NCBI RefSeq assembly: GCF_006334915.2
Contig: NZ_VDMA02000027.1
Coordinates: 56,014 to 120,013 of the forward strand
Reading direction: 5' to 3'
Length of the DNA: 64,000 bases
Origin: Microbispora catharanthi
Lineage (GTDB): Bacteria; Actinomycetota; Actinomycetes; Streptosporangiales; Streptosporangiaceae
In this document: positions 8,555 through 16,930 of the stretch, one piece after another
How the letters are laid out: every line of letters begins with the position of its first letter
Numbering within the stretch: the first letter of the stretch is position 1
The notes under the pieces: model-generated
The model's input: only the letters and a program-made list of their open reading frames with translations
Told to the model about the DNA's origin: nothing
Database searches by the model: none
Translations under genes and position numbers: made by a program

Positions 8555-9421
8555 TCAGTTTGCCGACTCGAGGGCGCGGATCGACCTCCAGCGGAGAATC
8601 ACCCGCTGATACATCGCGAAGGCAAGTTCTTCCTGACCGTTGTCCAAACCCGCGAGGGCGGTCGCCACCTCGGCGACGGACTGGTCGCCCTGGAGGGTCC
8701 GGTCGTCCATCAGGTGGACGAGGCCGCCGTAGTCGAGCTCCACCAGCGAATGGGGGTGGAACTCCTCCAGCCAGCGGCCCACCTCCTCGACCTCGGTGAG
8801 GGCCGCCACCTGCCCGACGTGCCTGCGGATCACCACTAGCGCCCGGGCCACCCGGCGCCGGGCCTGCGCCATCGAGGTGACGTACAGCATGTTCCTGGGC
8901 GGCGCGGCGGTGGTCTGCGCGCCCGCCTCGGCCGGCTGCTCCGAGCCCAGCACGAGCCAGCGCTCGGCCGAGTCGAACGGCACGAACCACGCGATCGGCA
9001 CATGCCACGTGCTCGTGCGAATGTGGGTGCGCAGGGACTGCTCTCCCCGCTTGAACCGGTCGAAGTCGTCGGCGGTCTGCTCCGCGATGGCCTGGGGCAC
9101 GAACCGGGAGGCGAGCTTGACGGGGACGCTCCCGCGGAACGACGCGAACGCCAGCCACGACCGCAGCCTGCTCTGCCAGGGGCAGACGTACAGCGTCTCC
9201 TCAACCCGGCGCAGGTACGCGTTGGGGCTCTCCCGCTCGGGCGCCGGCAGCGGCGGGACCGGCAGCAGGCGGCGGACCGCCTCGCCGTGTTCGACCTCGA
9301 GCGCGCCCGCCCGGCGCGGCCGGTCGCGCGACTCGGCGTACCGGACCCAGCGAGCCTGATCCTGCGGGGCGAAAGCGGTCAGCGGCTCGTACACACGGAG
9401 ATAGGCGGCGTAGGGGAGCAC
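8555..9421 (-). CDS. Conserved hypothetical protein next to bldC
   Basis: About 288 aa with no recognised domain. From memory, a protein of this type lies between bldC and the valine dehydrogenase gene in Streptomyces, so its conservation is positional. The start is uncertain: GTG 9421 (VLPYAAYLRVYEPLTAF) looks like the conserved N-terminus, but ATGs at 9451 and 9460 are in frame. Visible features are WHVPIAWFVPFDSAERWLVL in the middle and an Arg-rich helix (ARRRVARALVVIRRH). It has no signal peptide or membrane span. The gene is divergent from the dehydrogenase gene over 134 bp. Confidence 0.8.
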   Translation of the reverse strand: MLPYAAYLRVYEPLTAFAPQDQARWVRYAESRDRPRRAGALEVEHGEAVRRLLPVPPLPAPERESPNAYLRRVEETLYVCPWQSRLRSWLAFASFRGSVPVKLASRFVPQAIAEQTADDFDRFKRGEQSLRTHIRTSTWHVPIAWFVPFDSAERWLVLGSEQPAEAGAQTTAAPPRNMLYVTSMAQARRRVARALVVIRRHVGQVAALTEVEEVGRWLEEFHPHSLVELDYGGLVHLMDDRTLQGDQSVAEVATALAGLDNGQEELAFAMYQRVILRWRSIRALESAN

Positions 9422-9555
9422 ACCAGAATCGTGCCACGTCGCGGGACGCATGTGCAGCACCGTCCCGGCTTTTCATGATCGTTTTGCGGGTACATCGGAT
9501 AAGCTGAAGGCCGATCGCCGCAACGAGGCGGCGTACACGATCAGGAGTCACCACC

Positions 9556-10674
9556 GTGACCGACGTTTTCGGGCTGTCCCACAAGGATTCCAGCTCCGGC
9601 GGCGACACGAACCCCGCCCAGCCGGTGCGACACGAACAGGTCGTCTTCTGCTCCGACGAGCGCAGCGGCCTGTACGCCATCATCGCGATCTACAGCACCG
9701 CCCTCGGACCGGGGCTCGGCGGCACCCGGTTCTACCCCTACCAGAGCGAGCAGGCCGCACTCGCCGACGTGCTCAACCTCTCCCGGGCCATGGCGTACAA
9801 GAACGCGCTGGCCGGCCTCGACCACGGCGGCGCCAAGGCCGTCATCATCGGCGACCCCGCGACCGACAAGAGCGAGGCTCTCCTGCGGGCCTACGGCAGG
9901 TTCGTCCAGTCGCTCGGCGGGCGCTACTACACGGCCTGCGACGTGGGCACCTACAGCGAGGACATGGACGTCGTGGCGCGCGAGTGCTCCTACGTCACCG
10001 GCCGCACCCAGGCGCACGGCGGCGCGGGAGACTCCTCCATCCTCACCGCCTTCGGCGTGTTCCAGGGCATGCGGGCCGCAGCCGACCACGTGTACGGCGC
10101 CTCCTCCCTGAGCGGCAGGCGGGTCGGTGTCGAGGGGGTCGGCAAGGTCGGCCACCGCCTGGTCGAGCACCTGCTCGAGGACGGCGCCGAGGTCGTGGTC
10201 TGCGACGTCGACGAGCAGGCCGTCGAACGGGTGCGGCAGCGCCACCCCGCCGTCGAGGTCGTGCCCGACGCCGCCACACTCGCGGCCTCCGACATCGACG
10301 TGTACGCGCCCTGCGCCCTCGGCGGCGCGCTGGACGACGAGACCGTCCCCCGGCTGAAGGCGAAGATCGTCTGTGGTGGGGCCAACAACCAGCTCGCGCA
10401 TCCCGGCGTCGAGAAGCAGCTCGCCGAGCGGGGCATCCTGTACGCCCCGGACTACGTCGTGAACTCCGGCGGGGTCATCCAGGTCGCCGACGAGATCGAG
10501 GGCTTCGACATGGGCCGGGCCCGCGCCCGGGCGGCGAAGATCTTCGACACGACCTTGAGAATCTTCCGCTCGGCCGAGGAGGAAGGCGTCCCTCCCGCTG
10601 TCGCAGCGGATAGGCTGGCAGAGCGGAGAATGTCAGAAATCGGTCGGCTAAGGGGTATTTGGCTCCGGCGCTGA
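9556..10674 (+). CDS. vdh: Leu/Val/Phe dehydrogenase
   Basis: A 372 aa NAD-dependent amino-acid dehydrogenase of the Glu/Leu/Phe/Val family. It oxidatively deaminates branched-chain amino acids to 2-oxo acids. The dimerisation/catalytic domain has the glycine loop GPGLGGTRFY (51-60), Lys82 in AMAYKNALAGLDHGG and catalytic Lys94 in GGAK. The Rossmann domain has GVEGVGKVG at 191-199. GTG 9556 has AGGAG 8 nt upstream. In Streptomyces the bldC-linked enzyme is valine dehydrogenase, which feeds branched-chain acyl units into fatty acids and polyketides; hence the symbol, although leucine specificity cannot be excluded. The 2-oxoacid dehydrogenase operon at 38.9 kb could use its products (inference). 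Confidence 0.93.
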   Translation: MTDVFGLSHKDSSSGGDTNPAQPVRHEQVVFCSDERSGLYAIIAIYSTALGPGLGGTRFYPYQSEQAALADVLNLSRAMAYKNALAGLDHGGAKAVIIGDPATDKSEALLRAYGRFVQSLGGRYYTACDVGTYSEDMDVVARECSYVTGRTQAHGGAGDSSILTAFGVFQGMRAAADHVYGASSLSGRRVGVEGVGKVGHRLVEHLLEDGAEVVVCDVDEQAVERVRQRHPAVEVVPDAATLAASDIDVYAPCALGGALDDETVPRLKAKIVCGGANNQLAHPGVEKQLAERGILYAPDYVVNSGGVIQVADEIEGFDMGRARARAAKIFDTTLRIFRSAEEEGVPPAVAADRLAERRMSEIGRLRGIWLRR

Positions 10675-10678
10675 CCGC

Positions 10679-10706
10679 CGCCGCTCGTACGACGTACCGA
10701 GCGGCG
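10679..10706. terminator. Terminator after vdh
   Basis: CGCCGCTCG (10679-10687) pairs with CGAGCGGCG (10698-10706). The stem continues as TAC/GTA around a GAC loop with one bulged C. It starts 5 nt after the stop codon and has no T-run, as is common in this group. Confidence 0.6.
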
Positions 10707-10825
10707 CACAAACCAGGTACGGTAATAGGCGAACGAGAGACTGACGCCTGAAGTCAGGTGGCGTCGGTGCGCGGTGCGTTAGTGACGAGGGGTCGGGCAC
10801 GGCCCCGCATGAGGGGGTCGAGCCA

Positions 10826-11056
10826 ATGGGGCGCGGCCGAGCCAAGGCCAAGCAGGTCAAGGTCGCCCGTCAGCTGAAGTACAACAGCGGCGGTACGGAT
10901 CTTGAGCGCCTGCGCGCGGAGCTCGGAGTCGTGGACGCCGACGATTCCGGCCACAGTGACGAGCATGACCCTTACGACGAGTTGGCTGATCGCTACGCCG
11001 ATTACGCGGCCGTCGACGACGACGACGGCGACGATGATCGCCGTGGGCGGCGTTGA
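10826..11056 (+). CDS. DUF3073 family protein
   Basis: A 76 aa conserved actinobacterial protein. The basic N-terminus (MGRGRAKAKQVKVARQLKY) and very acidic C-terminus (YAAVDDDDGDDD) are diagnostic of DUF3073. The function is unknown; the charge segregation suggests a nucleic-acid or ribosome partner (inference). A GAGGGGG-type ribosome site precedes ATG 10826. It is normally found beside purM in actinomycetes, as here, although purM is on the other strand. Confidence 0.9.
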   Translation: MGRGRAKAKQVKVARQLKYNSGGTDLERLRAELGVVDADDSGHSDEHDPYDELADRYADYAAVDDDDGDDDRRGRR

Positions 11057-11081
11057 CCCGGTTCTGATCGCCAGGTGAGTG

Positions 11082-11107
11082 ACCCGGCGGGGACGTTCCC
11101 GCCGGGT
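11082..11107 (+). terminator. Terminator after the DUF3073 gene
   Basis: ACCCGGCGGG pairs with CCCGCCGGGT around GACGTT, followed by TCTCTC. It lies 25 nt after the stop codon. Confidence 0.7.
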
Positions 11108-11575
11108 TCTCTCAATGTCCGCGAATCGCTCTCCCACGAGCCTCTCGCCTCCGGTACGGAGACGGGTGCGGGGTGAGAGTCGGCCGGCCGCGCGGTGTTG
11201 CGGTCGGCCGCATATATGGCCAGACACGGTCACGGCCGGTCGGCGTGATCGGCGTGTCTCCTCATTGTCGAGTCGTCGTCGAGTCGCCCAGGCCGGGGCC
11301 GTCGTGGTCGCCGTCACGGTGCGATGCCCGGGTGCTCGCAGCGGCGAACCCGGGAGAGTCCACCGTGCCGCACCTCCCGAGTGTGACGGATCGCACGAGG
11401 GCGCGGACATCCGCCGGCCGTCAGCGCCCGGACGGGCGGGTCGCCACGACGTGACCGCCCGTGACCTTTAGTGCCTATGTTCCGGACGACCGGCCGCCGA
11501 CCGATCAGCCGCGGCCGCCGCCGCCCGCCACGACCTCCACCCGGCGACCGTTCATCGGGCCGGGCGGCCCGGACC
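11108..11575. other. Non-coding stretch between DUF3073 and purM
   Basis: About 470 bp between the DUF3073 terminator and the purM stop codon. Frames open here on both strands give Arg/Pro-rich products without family resemblance and I treat them as non-coding. I see no RNA gene and no strong hairpin. Confidence 0.5.
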
Positions 11576-12604
11576 TCACTGACGGAAACGGGCCCGTCCC
11601 TCGCCCGCGACGACCTCACCCAGCACCCAGGCGGGCAGGCCGCGACCGGTCAGCAGAGCGAGTGCCTTGTCGGCCTCCGCCGCCGGGACGATCGCGCACA
11701 TGCCCACGCCGAGGTTGAACGTCTTGTCCATCTCCTCCTGGGGCACGCCGCCACGCCCGGCCAGCACCTCGAAGATCGCGGGCGGGGTCCAGGAGTTCCG
11801 GTCGAGAAGGGCGTCCACCGTGCCGGGCAGTGACCTGGCCAGGTTGGCCGCCAGCCCGCCGCCGGTGATGTGAGCCAGGGCGTGCACCTCGGTCTCCCGG
11901 ATGAGCGCCAGGCAGTCGAGCGAATAGATGCGGGTGGGCTCCAGCAGTTCCTCGCCGAGCGTGCGGCCCAGCTCGGGCAGCTCCTGCTCCAGGCCCAGCC
12001 CGGCGGTCTTGATCACGTGCCTGACCAGCGAGTAGCCGTTGGAGTGGACACCGCTGGAGGCCAGCCCGAGCACCACGTCTCCCGGCACGACCCGGTCGGG
12101 GCCGAGCATCTCGTCCGCCTCGACGACGCCGGTGCCCGCGCCCGCGAGGTCGTACTCGTCGGGGCCCATCGCGCCGGGGTGCTCGGCGGTCTCCCCGCCG
12201 ACCAGCGCGCAGCCCGCGAGCCGGCATCCCTCGGCCACACCGCCCACGATGTCGGCGATCCGCTCGGGCACGACCTTGCCGCACGCGATGTAGTCGGTCA
12301 TGAACAGCGGCTCGGCCCCGCAGACCACGAGGTCGTCCACGACCATGCCGACGAGGTCGATGCCGATCGTGTCGTGCTTGCCGAGCTGCTGGGCCAGCAT
12401 GACCTTGGTGCCGACGCCGTCGGTGGACGTGGCCAGCAGCGGCCTGCGGTAGCGCAGGAACGCCGAGGCGTCGAAGAGCCCGGCGAAGCCGCTGGCGTCG
12501 TCCACGACCTCCGGCCGCCGGGAGCGCGCCACCCGCGACTTCATCAGCTCGACCGCGCGGTCGCCGGCCTCGATGTCGACGCCGGCGTCGGCGTAGCTGG
12601 TCAT
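11576..12604 (-). CDS. purM: Phosphoribosylformylglycinamidine cyclo-ligase
   Basis: AIR synthetase (342 aa). It closes the imidazole ring of FGAM with ATP to give 5-aminoimidazole ribonucleotide, a cytosolic step of purine synthesis. Family signatures are SYADAGVDIEAGDRAVELMK at the N-terminus, STDGVGTKVMLA, DLVVCGAEPLFMTDYIACGK, ALVGGETAEHPG and the ATP-site GLASSGVHSNGYSLVR. Its start codon overlaps the purF stop by four bases (12601-12604), so translation is coupled. Length and motifs are complete. Confidence 0.98.
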   Translation of the reverse strand: MTSYADAGVDIEAGDRAVELMKSRVARSRRPEVVDDASGFAGLFDASAFLRYRRPLLATSTDGVGTKVMLAQQLGKHDTIGIDLVGMVVDDLVVCGAEPLFMTDYIACGKVVPERIADIVGGVAEGCRLAGCALVGGETAEHPGAMGPDEYDLAGAGTGVVEADEMLGPDRVVPGDVVLGLASSGVHSNGYSLVRHVIKTAGLGLEQELPELGRTLGEELLEPTRIYSLDCLALIRETEVHALAHITGGGLAANLARSLPGTVDALLDRNSWTPPAIFEVLAGRGGVPQEEMDKTFNLGVGMCAIVPAAEADKALALLTGRGLPAWVLGEVVAGEGRARFRQ

Positions 12605-14037
12605 CGCTGAGCCTCCAGCACGAACTTGCCCACCCTGTCGTCCTCGATCGGAATGGGGTACTCACCGGTGAAGCACGCGCGGCAGAGCCGGTCGGCCGGC
12701 AGCGTCGTCGCCCGGGTGAGCCCCTCCAGGGAGATGTACCCGAGGGAGTCGGCGCCGAGCGAGGAGCGGATCTCCTCGACCGACAGCGATCCGGCGATCA
12801 GCTCCGCGCGGGTGGCGAAGTCGATCCCGTAGAAGCACGGCCAGGCGACCGGGGGCGAGGAGATCCGCACGTGGACCTCGCTGGCCCCGGCCTCGCGCAG
12901 CATCTTCACGATGGCCCGCTGGGTGTTGCCGCGGACGATCGAGTCGTCCACGACCACCAGGCGCTTGCCCTCGATGACCTCGCGCAGCGGGTTGAGCTTG
13001 AGGCGGATGCCGAGCTGGCGGATGGTCTGCGACGGCTGGATGAACGTCCGGCCGACGTAGGAGTTCTTCACCAGGCCCTGGCCGTACGGGATGCCGCTCT
13101 GCTCGGCGTAGCCGATGGCGGCGGGGGTGCCGGACTCGGGCGTGGGGATCACGAGGTCGGCGTCCACCGGGTGTTCGCGGGCCAGCACGCGGCCGACCTC
13201 GACCCGGGTGGACTGCACGCCGCGCCCGGCGATCGTGGTGTCGGGGCGGGCGAGGTAGACGTACTCGAACAGGCAGCCCTTGGGCTCGGCCGACGCGAAG
13301 CGCTGCGAGCGGACCCCGCGCTCGTCGATGGTCAGCAGTTCGCCGGGCTCGATCTCGCGGATGAACGACGCGCCGACGATGTCGAGGGCGGCGGTCTCGG
13401 ACGCCACCACCCAGCCGCGCTCCAACCGGCCCAGCACGAGTGGGCGGATGCCCTGCGGGTCGCGGGCGGCGAACAGCGTCGTCTCGTTCATCCAGACGAG
13501 CGAGTAGGCGCCCTTGACCTCCGGGAGCAGCTCGGCCGCCACGTCCTCGACCGGGCGCGAGGAGTCCTGCGCCAGGAGAGCGGTGAGCACCTCGGTGTCG
13601 GTCGTCGCCCGGGTGGAGCCCGGTGCGAGCCGTTCGGCGAGGTAGGCGGTGTTGATCAGGTTGCCGTTGTGGGCGAGCGCCAGCCCCTTGCCGTCGCTGG
13701 AGTTCAGCGTGGGCTGCGCGTTCTCCCAGACGCTCGATCCGGTGGTGGAGTAACGGCAGTGTCCGATGGACAGGTGTCCCCGAAGGGTGCCGAGGATCGA
13801 CTCGTCGAAGACCTGGGCCACCAGGCCCATGTCCTTGTAGACGAGGATGCGGTTGCCCTCGCTGACCGCGATGCCCGCGGACTCCTGCCCGCGGTGCTGC
13901 AACGCGTAGAGGCCGTAGTAGGTGAGTTTGGAGACGTCCTCCCCAGGCGCCCATACGCCGAAGACGCCACAGGCGTCCTTCGGAGCGCGGTCCTGGGGGT
14001 CGAGGTCATGGCCCAGCCGGCCGTCGCCCTTCAACAC
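12601..14037 (-). CDS. purF: Amidophosphoribosyltransferase
   Basis: First enzyme of purine synthesis: it transfers glutamine ammonia to PRPP to give phosphoribosylamine. From GTG 14037 it is 478 aa. The N-terminal Ntn-glutaminase begins at Cys23 in DACGVFGVWA, so a short propeptide must be removed to expose the nucleophile. LQHRGQESAGIAVS and GHCRYSTTGSSVWENAQPT follow. The PRPP-binding loop is VVVDDSIVRGNT. I prefer GTG 14037 because VLKGDGRLGHDLDPQ matches the usual actinobacterial N-terminus; an ATG at 14082 would add 15 residues. Neither start has a good ribosome site. It lies directly upstream of purM. Confidence 0.96.
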   Translation of the reverse strand: MLKGDGRLGHDLDPQDRAPKDACGVFGVWAPGEDVSKLTYYGLYALQHRGQESAGIAVSEGNRILVYKDMGLVAQVFDESILGTLRGHLSIGHCRYSTTGSSVWENAQPTLNSSDGKGLALAHNGNLINTAYLAERLAPGSTRATTDTEVLTALLAQDSSRPVEDVAAELLPEVKGAYSLVWMNETTLFAARDPQGIRPLVLGRLERGWVVASETAALDIVGASFIREIEPGELLTIDERGVRSQRFASAEPKGCLFEYVYLARPDTTIAGRGVQSTRVEVGRVLAREHPVDADLVIPTPESGTPAAIGYAEQSGIPYGQGLVKNSYVGRTFIQPSQTIRQLGIRLKLNPLREVIEGKRLVVVDDSIVRGNTQRAIVKMLREAGASEVHVRISSPPVAWPCFYGIDFATRAELIAGSLSVEEIRSSLGADSLGYISLEGLTRATTLPADRLCRACFTGEYPIPIEDDRVGKFVLEAQR

Positions 14038-14218
14038 GTACTTGAGTCTATTTGGGCGTTGGCGCTGCTCAAACCCGGGCATGCCCGTCAGGCGCCGGAA
14101 GCATCACCCGCCCTTTGCCGTGTCGCCCCTGCTCACACGCGGAATTCGGGGCAGCCTGGGCTTTCGGGCAGGCCCTAAGAATCGGATATGGCCCAGAACC
14201 GATACGGGAGGGATGAGC

Positions 14219-14782
14219 GTGGCGACACCCGACGACCCCGGGCGCCCACAGGAGCCGCATGGCCCGGGGGCCCCGGAGGAGCGGGAGCCGTCGGCGGGAG
14301 GACCCGCAGGCCCGCCCTATGGACAGCCCCCCTCCGGAGGCTCGCCCTATGGCCGGCCTCCTTATGGACAGCCTCCCTACGGGCAGCCGCCGTACGGGGG
14401 GCCGCTGCCGCCGCCCCCGGGACCCGGCGGACCTCCCGGTGGCCCCTGGGGGCCCCAACCGGGCGGCGGGCTCGGGACGGCCGCGCTGGTGCTCGGGATC
14501 TGCTCGATCGTCCTGCTGCTGGTCTGCGGCGTCGGCACGCTCGTGGCGGTCGTCGGGCTCGTTCTCGGCATCGTGGCGATCGCCAGGAACTCCAACCGGG
14601 GCAGGGCGGTCGGAGGGGTGGTGCTGAGCACACTGACCCTGCTGCTGGCCTTGATCATGAGCGTTGCGCTCTACAACTGGTTCAAGACCAGGCACGTCGG
14701 CGAGTGCTTCGACCGCCGGCTCTACCCCACCCAGGAGGACGCGCAGCGGTGCGTGCAGGACAAGCTCTCCGGGCTCCGGTGA
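14219..14782 (+). CDS. Proline-rich two-TM membrane protein, DUF4190-like
   Basis: A 187 aa protein. The N-terminal third is a cytoplasmic tail of Pro/Gly/Tyr repeats (PPYGQPPYGQPPYGG). Two hydrophobic segments follow (GTAALVLGICSIVLLLVCGVG and GVVLSTLTLLLALIMSVALY) around a conserved GLVLGIVAIARNSNRGRAVGG loop, as in DUF4190 proteins. A short tail with two Cys ends the protein. GTG 14219 is preferred because GGGAGGG at 14206-14212 ends 6 nt before it; ATG 14213 would touch that site. It diverges from purF over about 180 bp. The role is unknown. Confidence 0.75.
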   Translation: MATPDDPGRPQEPHGPGAPEEREPSAGGPAGPPYGQPPSGGSPYGRPPYGQPPYGQPPYGGPLPPPPGPGGPPGGPWGPQPGGGLGTAALVLGICSIVLLLVCGVGTLVAVVGLVLGIVAIARNSNRGRAVGGVVLSTLTLLLALIMSVALYNWFKTRHVGECFDRRLYPTQEDAQRCVQDKLSGLR

Positions 14783-14794
14783 CCCGGGCGGGGG

Positions 14795-15235
14795 TCACCA
14801 GAGAGGGAGCAGCGCGGACAGGTCGGCCCGGGAGCCGCTGGCCGCGATCTTCCCGGCGGCGGTGGCGTCGGTCCACGACAGCCGCCCGGTCGCCAGTTCG
14901 AGCCAGGTGCGAGGGTCGGTCTCGATGACGTTGGGCGGAGTGCCCCGCGTGTGCCGGGGCCCCTCCACGCACTGCACCGCGGCGTGCGGGGGGACCCGCA
15001 CCTCCACCGACCGTCCCGGCGCCCGCGCCGCCAGGTCCTCCAGCAGATGCCGTACGGCGGCGCGGGCGGCGGTCCTCAGCGGCGTGAGCCCCGCCTCGTA
15101 GGCGTCGAGCACGGCCAGCACGCACGCGTTGCCCGCCATGCTCGCGGGACCGTCGAACGGCGGCCGTCCGAGATCGGCGAGCTGGGCGTCGAGCGCCTCT
15201 CGGATCTTCCCTGGGTCGAGTCTGCGTGCCGGCAC
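14795..15235 (-). CDS. Sterol-carrier-family (SCP-like) protein
   Basis: About 146 aa. It resembles the bacterial sterol-carrier-family proteins encoded near purF in other actinomycetes. It has an N-terminal helical part and a C-terminal part with SVEVRVPPHAAVQCVEG, RGTPPNVIETDPRTWLELA and the ending RADLSALLPLW. These proteins are thought to bind a hydrophobic ligand; nothing specific is known. GTG 15235 is a tentative start without strong ribosome-site support. The gene ends 12 bp from the convergent membrane-protein gene and diverges from the sigma factor. Confidence 0.75.
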   Translation of the reverse strand: MPARRLDPGKIREALDAQLADLGRPPFDGPASMAGNACVLAVLDAYEAGLTPLRTAARAAVRHLLEDLAARAPGRSVEVRVPPHAAVQCVEGPRHTRGTPPNVIETDPRTWLELATGRLSWTDATAAGKIAASGSRADLSALLPLW

Positions 15236-15354
15236 CGGCCCATTGTCCCGGATCCCGCCTCCGCTCGATCGCGGGGGAAATGATGGGCGGTCTCCGTACA
15301 TGAGAGGGGTGTCCGCAGTAGCACCGACAAGGGGAACGATCATGGGAATCGCTC

Positions 15355-15903
15355 GTGGATGACGAACCGCCGGCCAGGTTCGAGGCCGTCTACCGGGAGA
15401 CGTACGGCCGGCTCACGGCGTACGCCGCGCGCCGGTGCGACTCGCCGCAGGACGCGGCCGACGTGGTCGCCGAGGTCTTCACCGTCGCCTGGCGGCGGGT
15501 GCACGAGTTACCGGCGGGAGACGAGGCCGTCCTGTGGTTGTACGGCGTGGCGCGCAATGTGGTCGCCAACCACCGCAGGGGCGAGCTACGCCGCCAGGCC
15601 CGCAGCGCGCGCCTCGACGCCGAGCTGGCCGACCTGTACGGAGACTCCCCCGACAGCGGGGTCGAGTTGTCCGCTATCGCCGAGGCGTTCAGGAGCCTGT
15701 CCGACGACGACCGCGAGTTGCTGTCGCTGGTGGCATGGGAGGGGCTGGGGCGCGAGGAGATCGCCATAGCGCTCGGCCTGTCGCGCAACGCCGTACGCAT
15801 CCGGCTCTACCGCGCCCGAAGGCGCTTTTCCCGCGCGCTCGCCGAGGCGGGCGTCCATCTCACGTCGCAGAGCCGGCTGGCGCCGGCCGGGAGGTCGCTG
15901 TGA
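15355..15903 (+). CDS. ECF-type RNA polymerase sigma factor
   Basis: A 182 aa group-4 sigma factor with only regions 2 and 4. Region 2 is about 8-85 (FEAVYRETYGRLTAYAARRC; DAADVVAEVFTVAWRR; VLWLYGVARNVVANHRR). Region 4 is about 108-160 (LSDDDRELLSLVAWEGLGRE; IAIALGLSRNAVRIRLYRAR). GTG 15355 is the first start in the frame. The next gene begins inside its stop codon (GTGA overlap), so the two are translationally coupled and the downstream membrane protein is the natural candidate for its regulator. Confidence 0.93.
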   Translation: MDDEPPARFEAVYRETYGRLTAYAARRCDSPQDAADVVAEVFTVAWRRVHELPAGDEAVLWLYGVARNVVANHRRGELRRQARSARLDAELADLYGDSPDSGVELSAIAEAFRSLSDDDRELLSLVAWEGLGREEIAIALGLSRNAVRIRLYRARRRFSRALAEAGVHLTSQSRLAPAGRSL

Positions 15904-16886
15904 AGGGCATCAACGAGACGATCGGTCCGCTGGCCCGGGTCGAACCCGGTGCGCCGGGTGCCCACCCGTCCGACGCGGGGGCACGGGCGTTGCTGGCCTC
16001 GATCACGGCCGAGCCGCCCGGCGGCGGCGTGCCCGCACCGGCGCGTGCGAGGCGTCGTGGTCCCCGCCGGGTGGCGCTGGGCCTGGGTGCCGCCGCTGTG
16101 GCCGCCGCAGGTGTCGTCGTCGGCCCGAGCCTGCTGAACGACGGAGCCCTCACCACGCCCTCCTACGCGGTGACCAAGGACTCCGACGGGGTCGTGTGGG
16201 TCAAGGTCCGCGGCTTCCGCGACGTCGCCGGGCTGACCAAGCAGCTGCGTGACCTGGGGGTTCCCGCCATCGTCGACTACGCGCCTCCGGGGAAGAAGTG
16301 CCGGGAGCCGCGCGCCACCTACGTGGAGGACATCCCCCAGGGCCTCTACGACCCCCCGAGAAACATCCCAGGTGAGAAGGAGGGCTGGCAGATGCGAATC
16401 GACACCAGGCTGTTCAAGCCCGGCCAGACCTTCGTCTGGACTCTCACGGCCCTGCCCGACGGGGGAAGCAGCACCAGCACGATCCTCATGGAGGACCCGG
16501 TGAAGCCGTGCGTGCTCGTGCCCGACGTCATCCCCAAGAGGCTGAGGGACTCGGAGTTCCTGAGCTATCGCGAGGCGACCGCGAAGGGCCGCTCGCTCGC
16601 CGGATACCGGGTGGGTGGGAAGACGGTGGGCGAGGTCGTGCCGGAGATCGAGAAGCGCGGCCTGAAGGTCGCCTACTGGATCATCGAGCCCAACGCGCGG
16701 AACCTCGGAGGCTACGCCATCGATCCCCGCAGACAGAACGTTCCCGTCGGCAAGGACTGGACTGTCTGGGAGGCGGAGGAGTCCACCCGCAAGCCCGGAC
16801 TGATCCGCCTGCTCGTCACCAGGGAACACCTCGACTGGAACCCGGTCTACGGCGACGGTTCGCGCGACAACGTGATCAAGGAGTGA
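15900..16886 (+). CDS. Membrane protein coupled to the ECF sigma factor
   Basis: A 328 aa single-span protein. A cytoplasmic part of about 55 residues precedes the membrane segment (VALGLGAAAVAAAGVVVGPSL). A large outer domain follows with no recognised fold. The C-terminal 100 residues (KTVGEVVPEIEKRGLKVAYW, NVPVGKDWTVWEAEES) faintly resemble a PASTA repeat. The short cytoplasmic part lacks the HxxxCxxC zinc anti-sigma motif. The position, directly after and overlapping the sigma gene, suggests an anti-sigma or sensing role, but that is inference. Confidence 0.75.
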   Translation: MKGINETIGPLARVEPGAPGAHPSDAGARALLASITAEPPGGGVPAPARARRRGPRRVALGLGAAAVAAAGVVVGPSLLNDGALTTPSYAVTKDSDGVVWVKVRGFRDVAGLTKQLRDLGVPAIVDYAPPGKKCREPRATYVEDIPQGLYDPPRNIPGEKEGWQMRIDTRLFKPGQTFVWTLTALPDGGSSTSTILMEDPVKPCVLVPDVIPKRLRDSEFLSYREATAKGRSLAGYRVGGKTVGEVVPEIEKRGLKVAYWIIEPNARNLGGYAIDPRRQNVPVGKDWTVWEAEESTRKPGLIRLLVTREHLDWNPVYGDGSRDNVIKE

Positions 16887-16892
16887 CACCTT

Positions 16893-16925
16893 CCGTACGG
16901 CGCCGCGGAGCGCGGAGCCGTACGG
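16893..16925. terminator. Long bidirectional hairpin between convergent genes
   Basis: CCGTACGGC (16893-16901) pairs with GCCGTACGG (16917-16925). Inside it CCGCG pairs with CGCGG around GAG. That makes 14 base pairs with one G/A mismatch, placed between two convergent stop codons. Confidence 0.75.
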
Positions 16926-16930
16926 GGGTC

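Noticed and set aside
11079..11471. 130-codon plus-strand frame between DUF3073 and purM
   Set aside because: Starts inside the DUF3073 terminator and gives an Arg-rich product; no ribosome site.
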